A stretch of 64,000 bases of DNA, from contig QFPW01000011.1 in NCBI GenBank assembly GCA_003241785.1, positions 62,001-126,000 on the forward strand, given 5' to 3'. Source of the DNA: Rhodovulum sulfidophilum (GTDB lineage Bacteria; Pseudomonadota; Alphaproteobacteria; Rhodobacterales; Rhodobacteraceae). Position 1 is the first letter of the stretch; each line of letters begins with the position of its first letter. The notes below the pieces were generated by a model. It had not been told where the DNA came from, made no database searches, and saw only the letters and a program-made list of their open reading frames with translations. The translations under genes were made by a program, and so were the position numbers. Positions 19,796 through 28,067 of this stretch are shown in pieces.

Positions 19796-21526
19796 ATGGC
19801 AAGCGGAAACATCGCGGAGCTTCTCGTCGAAACGCTCGAACGGGCCGGGGTCGGCCGGGTGCACGGCCTGGTCGGCGACAGCCTCAACGGGATCACCGAG
19901 GCGCTGCGCCGGCGCGGGACGATCGAATGGATCCATGTGCGCCACGAGGAGACCGCCGCCTTCGCCGCCTCGGGCGAGTCGCAGGTCACCGGCGGGCTCG
20001 CGGTCTGCGCCGGCTCCTGCGGCCCCGGCAACCTGCATCTGATCAACGGGCTCTTCGACGCGCAGCGCTCGCGCACGCCGGTGCTCGCCATCGCCGCGCA
20101 TATTCCCTCGGCCGAGGTCGGCGGCGGCTATTTCCAGGAGACGCACCCGCAGGAGCTCTTCCGCGAGTGCAGCGTCTATTGCGAGCTCGTCTCCGATCCG
20201 AAGCAGATGCCCTTCGTGCTCGAGAACGCGATCCGCGCCGCCGTGGGCGCGCGCGGCGTCGCGGTGGTGGTGATCCCGGGCGACGTCGCGCTGATGCCCG
20301 CGCCCGAGCGCGGGCCGTCGCCGAGCCTGCTGCCGCCGGCGCCGGTGGTCACGCCGGCCGAGGCCGAGCTCGACGCGCTCGCGGCGCTCCTGAACGACGC
20401 CGGCCGGGTGACGCTCTTCTGCGGCCGGGGCTGCGCCGGCGCGCATGACGCGGTGGTCGCCCTCGCCGGGACGCTGAAGGCGCCGGTCGTCCACGCGCTC
20501 GGCGGCAAGGAGCACGTGGAATACGACAACCCCTACGACGTCGGCATGACCGGGCTGATCGGCTTCGCCTCGGGCTACGAGGCGATGCACGCCTGCGACA
20601 CGCTGCTGATGCTCGGCACCGATTTCCCCTACAAGCAGTTCTTCCCGACCGGGGTGAAGATCGCCCAGGTCGACCTCCGCCCCGCCAATCTCGGGCGGCG
20701 GGTGTCGCTCGATCTCGGAATCGTGGGCGACGTCGGCGCCACGATCGCGGCGCTGCTGCCGCGGCTGACCGCGAAGAGCGACGGGAAGCACCTCGAGGAC
20801 AGCCTCGCGCGCTACGCGAAATCGCGACGCGGGCTCGACGATCTCGCGAAGGGCACGGCGGGACGGCCGCCGGTCCATCCGCAGTATCTCGCGCGTGTGG
20901 TGAGCGAGGCCGCCGCCGAGGACGCGGTCTTCACCTGCGACGTCGGCACGCCGACAATCTGGGCGGCGCGCTACCTGAGGATGAACGGCCGGCGCCGGCT
21001 GATCGGGTCCTTCGCGCATGGCTCGATGGCCAATGCGATGCCGCAGGCGATCGGCGTCCAGGCGGCGGACCGCGCGCGCCAGGTGATCTCGCTGAGCGGC
21101 GACGGTGGCTTCACCATGCTGATGGGCGATCTCATCACGCTGAAGCAGGCAAAGCTGCCGGTGAAGGTGGTGGTGTTCAACAACGGCACGCTCGGCTTCG
21201 TCGCGCTCGAGATGAAGGCCGCGGGCATCCCGGCCTTCGGAGCCGACCTCGAGAATCCGGACTTCGCCGCGATGGCGTCGGCGATGGGGATCCACGCCCG
21301 CCGGGTCGAGGATCCCGGCGACCTGCCGGCGGCGGTGGCGGAGATGCTCGCGCAGGACGGGCCGGCGCTGCTCGACGTGGTGACCGCGCGCCAGGAGCTG
21401 TCGATTCCGCCGACGATCAGCCTCGAGCAGGTCAAGGGCTTCGGCCTCTGGGCGCTCCGCGCGGTGATGAGCGGCCGCGGCGACGAGGTGCTCGACCTCG
21501 CGAAGGAGAACCTGCTCAGGCGCTGA
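19796..21526 (+). CDS. poxB: Pyruvate dehydrogenase (quinone), PoxB-type
   Basis: Thiamine-diphosphate and FAD enzyme that oxidatively decarboxylates pyruvate to acetate and passes electrons to ubiquinone at the membrane. 576 residues, as in E. coli PoxB. The catalytic Glu is in HVRHEETAAFAA near residue 51; the FAD domain occupies the middle; the ThDP motif is GDGGFTMLMGDL...VVFNN in the C-terminal third. The tail LRAVMSGRGDEVLDLAKENLL matches the lipid-activated C-terminus of PoxB, which distinguishes it from acetolactate synthase. Stands alone on the plus strand; tRNA-Gln follows convergently. Confidence 0.88.
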   Translation: MASGNIAELLVETLERAGVGRVHGLVGDSLNGITEALRRRGTIEWIHVRHEETAAFAASGESQVTGGLAVCAGSCGPGNLHLINGLFDAQRSRTPVLAIAAHIPSAEVGGGYFQETHPQELFRECSVYCELVSDPKQMPFVLENAIRAAVGARGVAVVVIPGDVALMPAPERGPSPSLLPPAPVVTPAEAELDALAALLNDAGRVTLFCGRGCAGAHDAVVALAGTLKAPVVHALGGKEHVEYDNPYDVGMTGLIGFASGYEAMHACDTLLMLGTDFPYKQFFPTGVKIAQVDLRPANLGRRVSLDLGIVGDVGATIAALLPRLTAKSDGKHLEDSLARYAKSRRGLDDLAKGTAGRPPVHPQYLARVVSEAAAEDAVFTCDVGTPTIWAARYLRMNGRRRLIGSFAHGSMANAMPQAIGVQAADRARQVISLSGDGGFTMLMGDLITLKQAKLPVKVVVFNNGTLGFVALEMKAAGIPAFGADLENPDFAAMASAMGIHARRVEDPGDLPAAVAEMLAQDGPALLDVVTARQELSIPPTISLEQVKGFGLWALRAVMSGRGDEVLDLAKENLLRR

Positions 21527-21529
21527 GGA

Positions 21530-21604
21530 TGGCTGGGGCGGGAGGATTCGAACCTCCGAATGACGGTACCAAAAACCGTTGCCTTACCGCTTGGCGACGC
21601 CCCA
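21530..21604 (-). tRNA. tRNA-Gln(UUG)
   Basis: 75 nt including an encoded CCA. Acceptor TGGGGCG pairs with CGCCCCA; T-arm GGAGG-TTCGAAT-CCTCC; anticodon stem ACGGT/ACCGT closes the loop TTTTGGT with anticodon TTG. It lies 4 nt beyond the poxB stop, in convergent orientation, and downstream of kdsA, separated from it by a terminator. Confidence 0.97.
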
Positions 21605-21647
21605 ATCCGCGCCGTCTTCTATTGCGGCGCGCGCGGTCCGACAAGCG

Positions 21648-21690
21648 AAAACCCGCGCGCGGCGCGCCGCTCCGGCGGCCCGGCGCGGGT
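21648..21690 (-). terminator. Intrinsic terminator of kdsA
   Basis: Outer stem ACCCGCGC (21651-21658) with GCGCGGGT (21683-21690), GC-rich inside, followed on the minus strand by TTTTCG. Six nt after the kdsA stop. Confidence 0.7.
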
Positions 21691-21695
21691 GCCGC

Positions 21696-22538
21696 TCAGA
21701 TGTCGAACGGATCGGCCTTCGCGAGGCGGTCGAAGGCGGCGAGGCTCGCGATCAGCGCGGGCATGCGCGCGAGATGGATCATGTTCGGCCCGTCGGAGGG
21801 CGCGTTGTCCGGATCCTCGTGCGTCTCGATGAAGATCGCGCCGACGCCGATCGCCGCGCCCGCGCGCGCCATCACCGGCGCGAATTCGCGCTGGCCGCCC
21901 GAGGTCGCGCCCTGGCCGCCCGGCTGCTGCACCGAATGGGTGGCGTCCATCACCACCGGATAGCCGGTCCGCGCCATGATCGGGAGCGAGCGCATGTCCG
22001 CGACCAGCGTGTTGTAGCCGAAGGAGGCGCCGCGCTCGCAGAGCAGGATGCGCTCGTTGCCGGTCGAGGCGATCTTGGCCGCGACGTTGACCATGTCCCA
22101 GGGCGCGAGGAACTGGCCCTTCTTCACGTTGATCGCGGCGCCGGTCTTGCCGGCCGCGAGCAGGAGGTCGGTCTGGCGGCTGAGGAAGGCCGGGATCTGC
22201 AGCACGTCCACCGCCTCCGCGACCGGCGCGCAATCGTCGGGCAGGTGGACGTCGGTCAGGACCGGGCAGCCGATCCGGTCGCGCACCGACCGGAGGATGT
22301 CGAGCCCCTCGTCGCGGCCGATACCGCGCCGCGCCGCGAGCGAGGTGCGGTTCGCCTTGTCGTAGGAGCTCTTGAAGATGAAGCCGACGCCCGCCTCGGC
22401 GGTCGCCTTCGCCAGCACCTCGGCGATCATCAGGCAGTGGTCGAGGCTCTCGATCTGGCAGGGGCCGGCGATGAGCGTGAAGGGATTGGCGTTCGAGACC
22501 TCGATGTCGCCGATCCGGACGGTCTTCGGGGTAGTCAT
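21696..22538 (-). CDS. kdsA: 3-deoxy-D-manno-octulosonate 8-phosphate synthase
   Basis: Condenses phosphoenolpyruvate with arabinose 5-phosphate to KDO 8-phosphate for lipopolysaccharide. 280 residues, TIM barrel. Motifs: LIAGPCQIES at 22-31, KSSYDKANRTS, TDVH and VKKGQFLAPWDM. Cys27 in GPC is the residue that marks the metal-dependent class; E. coli KdsA has Asn there. Start ATG 22538 (MTTPKTVRIG) is preferred because the reading frame upstream is an artefact across the divergent gene. Followed by a terminator and tRNA-Gln. Confidence 0.95.
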   Translation of the reverse strand: MTTPKTVRIGDIEVSNANPFTLIAGPCQIESLDHCLMIAEVLAKATAEAGVGFIFKSSYDKANRTSLAARRGIGRDEGLDILRSVRDRIGCPVLTDVHLPDDCAPVAEAVDVLQIPAFLSRQTDLLLAAGKTGAAINVKKGQFLAPWDMVNVAAKIASTGNERILLCERGASFGYNTLVADMRSLPIMARTGYPVVMDATHSVQQPGGQGATSGGQREFAPVMARAGAAIGVGAIFIETHEDPDNAPSDGPNMIHLARMPALIASLAAFDRLAKADPFDI

Positions 22539-22664
22539 GCGCGCGGCCTCCCTCCGGGGTGTCGGCCCCCGGATAGCGCGCGGCCGGCGGGGCTGTAAAG
22601 CCCGCGCGGAGGTGACAAGCGGGCGCGCCGGGGGTAAGCCGCCGGGAAGACGAAAGGGACCGAG

Positions 22665-23450
22665 ATGAGCGAGACGGCGATCGACCACGCCTTCCTCCGG
22701 ATGGAGGCCGATCCGGAGGATATCGAGGCCCGGGCGCGGTTCCATGAGCGCGTGCTCGACGCCGAGCTCTTCCTGCTGCTCGCGGAGGAGCCGGAGACCG
22801 ACGCGGCCCTCAGCCCCCGGATCTTCGAGATCCCCGAGGGCCGTTTCGTGCTCGCCTTCGACCGCGACGAGCGGCTCGGGGCCTTCCTCGAGGAGCCGGC
22901 GCCCTACGCCGTGCTGGCGGGGCGGCGGCTCGTCGAGATGATCGCGGGCCACGGGCTCGGCGTCGGGCTCAACCTCGGCGCGGCGGTCTCGGCGACGCTG
23001 CTGCCGGCCGGCGCGGTCGACTGGATGGCCGAGATGGCGCGCGGGGCGCCGGAGGAGGCGGACCGGACGGCGCGGCGCGTCGCGGCGCCGAAGTCGGCGA
23101 CCGAGGCGCTGATCGCGGCGCTCGACCACAAGCTCGCGGCGATGGCGGCGGTGATCGGCGCGGCGCATCTCGTCGAGGCCGAATACGCGGACGACGACCG
23201 GGGGCTGCTCCTGATGCTCGCGGGCGTGCCCGAGGCGGCGCGCGCGGGCGTCGCGGCCGGGATCGCCGAGACGGTGCGGCTCGGTGGCGGCGCGGCGCTC
23301 GATCTCACCTTCCTCGCGCCCGACGCGCCCGGGCTCGCGGCGGCGCGGGCGCATGGGCTCACCTTCGACCTGCCGGTGGCGGAGGTGGCGGCGCCGGAGC
23401 CGCCGCGCGCGCCGGGCAGTGATCCGGCGAAGCCCCCGATCCTGCGCTGA
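22665..23450 (+). CDS. SseB family protein
   Basis: 261 residues, soluble, acidic. The N-terminal two-thirds match the SseB N-terminal domain (FLLLAEEP, RFVLAFDRDERL, YAVLAGRRLVEM, GLGVGLNLG), and a degenerate second copy follows. The C-terminal tail is Pro/Ala-rich and probably disordered. SseB-type proteins have no settled biochemical role in alphaproteobacteria. Divergent from kdsA across 126 nt, preceded by a GACCGAG box; convergent with the GhrA-type gene 25 nt further. Confidence 0.75.
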   Translation: MSETAIDHAFLRMEADPEDIEARARFHERVLDAELFLLLAEEPETDAALSPRIFEIPEGRFVLAFDRDERLGAFLEEPAPYAVLAGRRLVEMIAGHGLGVGLNLGAAVSATLLPAGAVDWMAEMARGAPEEADRTARRVAAPKSATEALIAALDHKLAAMAAVIGAAHLVEAEYADDDRGLLLMLAGVPEAARAGVAAGIAETVRLGGGAALDLTFLAPDAPGLAAARAHGLTFDLPVAEVAAPEPPRAPGSDPAKPPILR

Positions 23451-23475
23451 GCCCCCGATCTCGCGGAATCCCGGC

Positions 23476-24429
23476 TCAGTAGCCGTGGCCGCGGTCGACG
23501 GTATAGAGCAAGGCCTCGCCGTCCTGATCGCGTCGGATGTTGAGCGCGATCGTCTCGGCGGCGGTGTCGGGCCGGGTCTCGGCGGCGACATGCGGCGTGA
23601 CGGTGATCTTCGGATGCGCCCAGAACGGGTGCCCGGGCGGCAGCGGCTCGACGCGGAAGACGTCGAGCGTCGCATGGCCGAGCGGTCCTTCGTCGAGCGC
23701 CGCGACCAGCGCCTGGTCGTTCACGACGCCGCCCCGCCCGGCGTTGATGAGCAGCGCGCCGATCGGCAGCAGCGCGAGGGTGCGCCGGTTCAGCAGGTTC
23801 TCGGTCGCCGGGGTGTTCGGGAGCAGCGTCACGAGGATCTCGCTCCGCGCCAGCAGCGCCTCGAGCCCGTCCTCGCCGTGATGCGTGACGATGCGTCCCG
23901 GGTCGCGCGGCCGGCGGCTCCAGCCCTCGACGTCGAAGCCGAAATCGGCGAGCGCCTGCGCCACCTCGGCCCCGAGCGCGCCGAGGCCGAGCACGCCGAC
24001 GCGGCGATGGCGGGCGAGCGGCGGCACGATCTCGTTGCGCCAGACGCCGTCCTGGCCCGCGATATGCGCGTCCATCCCGAGGTGATAGCGCAGCGCGTGG
24101 CCCATCACGTATTCGATCATGCCCTGGGTCAGGCTCGGGTCGACCATCCGGCAGATCGGCGCGGTCAGCGTGGGGTTGGCGAGCGCGCTCTCGACCCCGG
24201 CCCAGAGGCTCAGCACCGCGCGCAGGTTCGGGAAGGCGCCGTAGTCCGTGACCGGGCCGCGCGGGTGGTAGACGATATACTCCACCGCCGCGGGATCGAC
24301 GCTCGAGGCGGGATCGGAGGCGGCGGAGAGGGCGACGTCGAGGTCTTCCTCGGCGAAGGCGCGGACGAGATGCGGCTCGTAATCCGCGACGGTCTCGGCG
24401 GGCGCGGAGATCAGCACCTGGATCGGCAT
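23476..24429 (-). CDS. ghrA: Glyoxylate/hydroxypyruvate reductase A-like
   Basis: 317-residue D-2-hydroxyacid dehydrogenase that reduces glyoxylate and hydroxypyruvate with NADPH in E. coli. Rossmann motif GVLGLGALGAE near residue 140; catalytic Arg in INAGRGGVVND, Glu in VEPLPPGHPFW and His in TPHVAAET. The GhrA-type FPNLRAVLSLWAGVE segment is clear. Start ATG 24429 is chosen by family length; a longer frame runs into rodA. Follows rodA by 7 nt, so probably shares its transcript. Confidence 0.85.
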   Translation of the reverse strand: MPIQVLISAPAETVADYEPHLVRAFAEEDLDVALSAASDPASSVDPAAVEYIVYHPRGPVTDYGAFPNLRAVLSLWAGVESALANPTLTAPICRMVDPSLTQGMIEYVMGHALRYHLGMDAHIAGQDGVWRNEIVPPLARHRRVGVLGLGALGAEVAQALADFGFDVEGWSRRPRDPGRIVTHHGEDGLEALLARSEILVTLLPNTPATENLLNRRTLALLPIGALLINAGRGGVVNDQALVAALDEGPLGHATLDVFRVEPLPPGHPFWAHPKITVTPHVAAETRPDTAAETIALNIRRDQDGEALLYTVDRGHGY

Positions 24430-24436
24430 CGGGTCG

Positions 24437-25576
24437 TCAGCTCCTCTCGCGGGGCCTGTGCACATGCGCGCTCTGCGCGAGGCCGAAGGCGGCGAGCAGC
24501 ACCAGCATCGCCGAGCCGCCGTAGGAGACCAGCGGGAGCGGCACGCCGACCACCGGCATCAGGCCCATGACCATAGCCATGTTGACCGAGAAGAACAGGA
24601 AGAAGGTGGCTCCGATCCCGCCCGTCAGCAGCGCGCCGAACCGGTCGCGGTTCGAGATGGCGCTCTGCACGCAGAAGACGATGACGAGGGTGAAGAGGAT
24701 CAGCAGCGCCAGCGTGCCCATGAAGCCGAATTCCTCGGCGAGCGTCGTGAAGATGAAATCGGTGTGCTTCTCGGGCAGGAAGTTGAGCCGGCTCTGCGTG
24801 CCCTGCATGTAGCCCCGCCCGGAGAGCCCGCCGGAGCCGAGCGCGATCTTGGCCTGGGTGATGTGGTAGCCGGTGCCGAGCGGGTCCTTGGAGGGGTCGA
24901 GGAAGGTGTCGATCCGGTTGAACTGGTAGTCGCGCAGAAGCTGCCAGTCGGTGCCGCGCGACTTGAAGACCGCGGTGACGAGGCCGCCAGCCGCGGCGGC
25001 GGCGGTCGCGAAATACCAGATCGAGACGCCGGCGAGGAACATGACCGCGGCGCCGCCCGAGAGCAGCATGATCGAGGTGCCGAGGTCGGGCTGGGTCAGG
25101 ACGAGGAAGACCGGCGCGAGGATCAGCGCGAGCGGCGGCAACATCCAGAGCGGCCGCGACACCTTCTCGACCGGGAGCCACGCGTAATAGGCGGCGAGCA
25201 GCATCACGAGGGAGATCTTCATCATCTCCGAGGGTTGCAGCACCATGAAGCCTAGGTTGATCCAGCGCTGCGCGCCCATGCCGACATGGCCGGCGAGCTC
25301 GACATAGAGCAGCAGTGCGAAGGAGACGGCGTAGGCGATGGGCGAGATCAGCTTCCAGAAGCGGATGTCGATCATCGCGATCACCAGCATCACCAAGAGC
25401 CCCATCGCGAAGCGCGTCATCTGCGCCCGCGCCCAGGGATCGAACGAGCCGCCGGCGACGGAATAGAGCATCATGAAGCCGGTGCCCGCGATCGCCGAGA
25501 CCAGCAGCACCAGCGGCCAGTTGACGGCGAGAAGCTTCGCCGCGCCCCGGGGGGTGTAGGTGTCGCGCGCGCTCAT
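24437..25576 (-). CDS. rodA: Peptidoglycan glycosyltransferase RodA
   Basis: SEDS-family membrane glycosyltransferase that polymerises lipid II during rod elongation. 379 residues, about ten transmembrane helices. SEDS motifs: GMGAQRWINLG, LQPSEMMKI, LTQPDLGTS (catalytic Asp), LPEKHTDFIF and the final GLMPVVGVPLPLVSYGGS. Works with the PBP2 transpeptidase encoded just upstream. Its start codon sits at the end of a 14-bp tandem repeat that joins it to mrdA. Confidence 0.96.
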   Translation of the reverse strand: MSARDTYTPRGAAKLLAVNWPLVLLVSAIAGTGFMMLYSVAGGSFDPWARAQMTRFAMGLLVMLVIAMIDIRFWKLISPIAYAVSFALLLYVELAGHVGMGAQRWINLGFMVLQPSEMMKISLVMLLAAYYAWLPVEKVSRPLWMLPPLALILAPVFLVLTQPDLGTSIMLLSGGAAVMFLAGVSIWYFATAAAAAGGLVTAVFKSRGTDWQLLRDYQFNRIDTFLDPSKDPLGTGYHITQAKIALGSGGLSGRGYMQGTQSRLNFLPEKHTDFIFTTLAEEFGFMGTLALLILFTLVIVFCVQSAISNRDRFGALLTGGIGATFFLFFSVNMAMVMGLMPVVGVPLPLVSYGGSAMLVLLAAFGLAQSAHVHRPRERS

Positions 25577-25614
25577 CCCCGGTCCCTCATCCCCGGTCTC
25601 TCATCCTCGGTCCC
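25573..25614 (-). repeat. 14-bp tandem repeat (3 units) bridging mrdA and rodA
   Basis: Units 25573-25586, 25587-25600 and 25601-25614; on the minus strand each reads GGGACCG(A/G)GGATGA or GAGACCGGGGATGA. A degenerate fourth unit, 25615-25628, is the mrdA 3' end itself. Each unit offers a purine-rich ribosome-binding sequence and ATGA. The result is two 5-codon frames (25604-25587 and 25590-25573, both encoding MRDRG) whose stop codons overlap the next ATG, the last being the rodA start. Confidence 0.85.
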
Positions 25615-27546
25615 TCACGCGCGGTCGCGCGGCGTCGTGCCGGGCGCGGTGGGTTCGGGCGGCACGGCCTCGGCCGCCGGCATCTTCGCGCGCTGCTCCT
25701 CGATCGCCTTGCGCTGTTCCGGCGGATAGGCCTCGAGCGGCGGCAGCCCGCCGTAGAGCGCGTAGGCGAGAATGTCGCGCGCGATCGGCGCCGCCACCGC
25801 CGAGCCGCCGCCGCCATGCTCGACGATCTGGGCGATCGCGTAGCGCGGCGCGTCATAGGGCGCGTAGGCGATGAAGAGCGCGTGGTCGCGCCGGTTCCAG
25901 GGCAGCTGCTCGTTCTTGGTGACGCCGCGGGCGCGCTCGGCGGCGGTGATGACGCGGACCTGGCTGGTGCCGGTCTTGCCGGCCATCAAGGGCTCGACCA
26001 GGCGCGAGCGATAGGCGGTGCCCTCGTTCGAGACCGCGAACACGCCGTTCCGGACCGCCGCGAGATGCCTCGGATCGAGGCCGAGCGAGTCCGGGGGATC
26101 GGCGGCGACCGGGACGCCGCCCACCTCCCTGACGAGCCGCGGCACCACCGCGTTGCCCGAGGCGACCCGCGCCGTCATCACCGCCAGCTGCAGCGGCGAG
26201 GCGAGGGTGAAACCCTGGCCGATGCCGTAGTTGAAGCTGTCGCCGACCGTCCAGCCTTCCTTCCGCGCGGCGGTCTTCCAGGCGCGGTCCGGCATCAGCC
26301 CGGCGGCGACGGCCGGCAGCGGCAGGTCGGGGCGGGCGCCGAGGCCGAGCCGGTGCGCCATCGACGAGATCGCGTCGGCGCCGACGCGGCGGGCGACCTC
26401 GTAGTAATAGCAGTCGCAGGACTGCGACAGGCTCTTGCGCAGGTCTACCGTGCCATGACCACCGTGCTTCCAGCAGTGGAAGCGGCGGTTGCCGAGCTGG
26501 GTGAAGCCCGGGCAATAGACGGTGTCGCCCGGCGAGATCACGCCCGCCGCCAGCGCCGCGAGCGCCACCACCGGCTTGAAGGTCGAGCCGGGCGGGTAGG
26601 CGCCGGTCACGGCCTTCGCCGCGAGTGGCCGGTGCTCGTCGTTCAGGAGCGCGTTCCACTCGGTCGAGCCGATGCCGAAGACGAAGCTGTTCGGATCGAA
26701 GCCGGGCGCCGAGGCGAGCGCCACGATATCGCCGTTCGCGACGTCGATCACCACCGCCGCCGCGCTCTCGCCCTCCATCCGGCTCATCGCGTAGCGCTGC
26801 AATCCTTCGTCGAGCGTCAGCGTGAGATCCTGGCCGGCCGTGCCCTCGACGCGGCCGAGCTCGCGCATCACCCGGCCCGCCGCGCTGACCTCGATCCGGA
26901 GCGTGCCGGCCTCGCCCCTGAGCGTGTCCTCCAGGCGCTGCTCGACGCCGGTCTTGCCGATCTGGAACCGCGGGATCCGGAGCAGGGGATCGGGATCCTC
27001 GAGCTTCGCGAGATCGCTCTCGGAGACTGGCCCGACATAGCCCACGACATGGCCGGTGTCGCGGCCGAGCGGATAGAAGCGGCTTAACCCCACCTCGGCC
27101 ACTACGCCGGGCAGCACCGGCGCGTTGGCCGAGACCCGCGCGATGTCGTCCCAGGTCAGGTGTTCGGCGACCGTGACGGGCACGAAGGCGCTGCGGCTCG
27201 CGATCTCGCGCAGTGTGCGCTCGCGGGTCTCGGCGTCGATCGGGATCACCTCGGCGAGCCGGTCGAGGATCGCCTCGGGGTCGCCCGCCTGCTCGCGCAC
27301 CAGCGAGACGCGGTAGTTCTGCCGGTTCACCGCGAGCGGGACGCCGTTCCGGTCGGTGACGAGGCCGCGGGCGGGCGGGATCAGGCGCAGGTTGATCCGG
27401 TTCTCGTCGGCGAGCATCGCGTAGCGTTCGTGCTGCAGCAGCTGCAGGTCGCGCATCCGCCAGCCGAGCACGCCGACGACGCCGAGCTGGAGCCCGAGCA
27501 GCATCAGCGCGCGGCGGGTGATGCGCGGCGGCGGCGCGTCGCTCAT
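25615..27546 (-). CDS. mrdA: Penicillin-binding protein 2
   Basis: Class B transpeptidase that cross-links peptidoglycan during elongation, anchored in the inner membrane. 643 residues. One N-terminal helix at about 13-30, the dimerisation domain from GLVTDRNGVPLAVN, and the transpeptidase domain with active-site Ser321 in GSTFK, the SCD triad at about 390 and KTGTS near 540. Start ATG 27546 (MSDAPPPRI) overlaps mreD by 4 nt; a longer frame would read across mreD. Sits in the order mreB-mreC-mreD-mrdA-rodA. Confidence 0.95.
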   Translation of the reverse strand: MSDAPPPRITRRALMLLGLQLGVVGVLGWRMRDLQLLQHERYAMLADENRINLRLIPPARGLVTDRNGVPLAVNRQNYRVSLVREQAGDPEAILDRLAEVIPIDAETRERTLREIASRSAFVPVTVAEHLTWDDIARVSANAPVLPGVVAEVGLSRFYPLGRDTGHVVGYVGPVSESDLAKLEDPDPLLRIPRFQIGKTGVEQRLEDTLRGEAGTLRIEVSAAGRVMRELGRVEGTAGQDLTLTLDEGLQRYAMSRMEGESAAAVVIDVANGDIVALASAPGFDPNSFVFGIGSTEWNALLNDEHRPLAAKAVTGAYPPGSTFKPVVALAALAAGVISPGDTVYCPGFTQLGNRRFHCWKHGGHGTVDLRKSLSQSCDCYYYEVARRVGADAISSMAHRLGLGARPDLPLPAVAAGLMPDRAWKTAARKEGWTVGDSFNYGIGQGFTLASPLQLAVMTARVASGNAVVPRLVREVGGVPVAADPPDSLGLDPRHLAAVRNGVFAVSNEGTAYRSRLVEPLMAGKTGTSQVRVITAAERARGVTKNEQLPWNRRDHALFIAYAPYDAPRYAIAQIVEHGGGGSAVAAPIARDILAYALYGGLPPLEAYPPEQRKAIEEQRAKMPAAEAVPPEPTAPGTTPRDRA

Positions 27547-28067
27547 GCGAGCCCCCCGCGCGAGGGTTCGGGCGCCCGCCGCGCGCCGAGCAGCCAGCCG
27601 ACCAGCCCGGCCACGACGGGATAGGCGATCGCGGTCGCGATCACATGGCCCCGGAGCGCCGCGAGGCCCGGGGGCGTCGCGAGCGAGAGCGCGAGGAGCG
27701 CGGTGATCGCCGCGATCATCAGCGCGAAGCCGAGCACGGCGGTGAGCCATTCGCGGAGGAAGCTCCACTCCCGCGCCGCGCCCTCGCGGTCCCGGACGAG
27801 CTCGCTCACCGCGAGCAGGCCGAGCGCGCCGAGCCCCGGCGGGCGGGCGAGCAGGAGGTCGGCGAGCAGGCCGAGCGCGAGCACGGTGACGACCGGCGCG
27901 GACCGGGGCGCGCGCGCCACCCAGGCGAAGACGAGGCAATAGAGCAGGTCCGGCATCGCCGCGCCGCCACCCGGCGCGAGCGGCAGGAGGGCCGCGTAGA
28001 TCGCGACGACGCCGAGGAGCGGCAGGAGCGCGCAGCGCGGCCAGAACGGGATCCGCGCCCGGGTCAT
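27543..28067 (-). CDS. mreD: Rod shape-determining protein MreD
   Basis: Small integral membrane protein of the elongasome, 174 residues, five or six predicted helices, Leu/Ala-rich. Sequence conservation is low in this family; the call rests on size, topology, the LLYCLVFAWVARAP segment and its place between mreC and mrdA with 4-nt overlaps on both sides. Confidence 0.85.
   Translation of the reverse strand: MTRARIPFWPRCALLPLLGVVAIYAALLPLAPGGGAAMPDLLYCLVFAWVARAPRSAPVVTVLALGLLADLLLARPPGLGALGLLAVSELVRDREGAAREWSFLREWLTAVLGFALMIAAITALLALSLATPPGLAALRGHVIATAIAYPVVAGLVGWLLGARRAPEPSRGGLA

Noticed and set aside
25573..25628. 14-bp repeats as a CRISPR-like array
   Set aside because: Units are directly adjacent with no spacers and no cas genes are present.
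25615..27939. Longer mrdA start extending to 27939
   Set aside because: The extra 131 residues are an out-of-frame reading of mreD; the PBP2 N-terminus begins at MSDAPPPRI, 27546.
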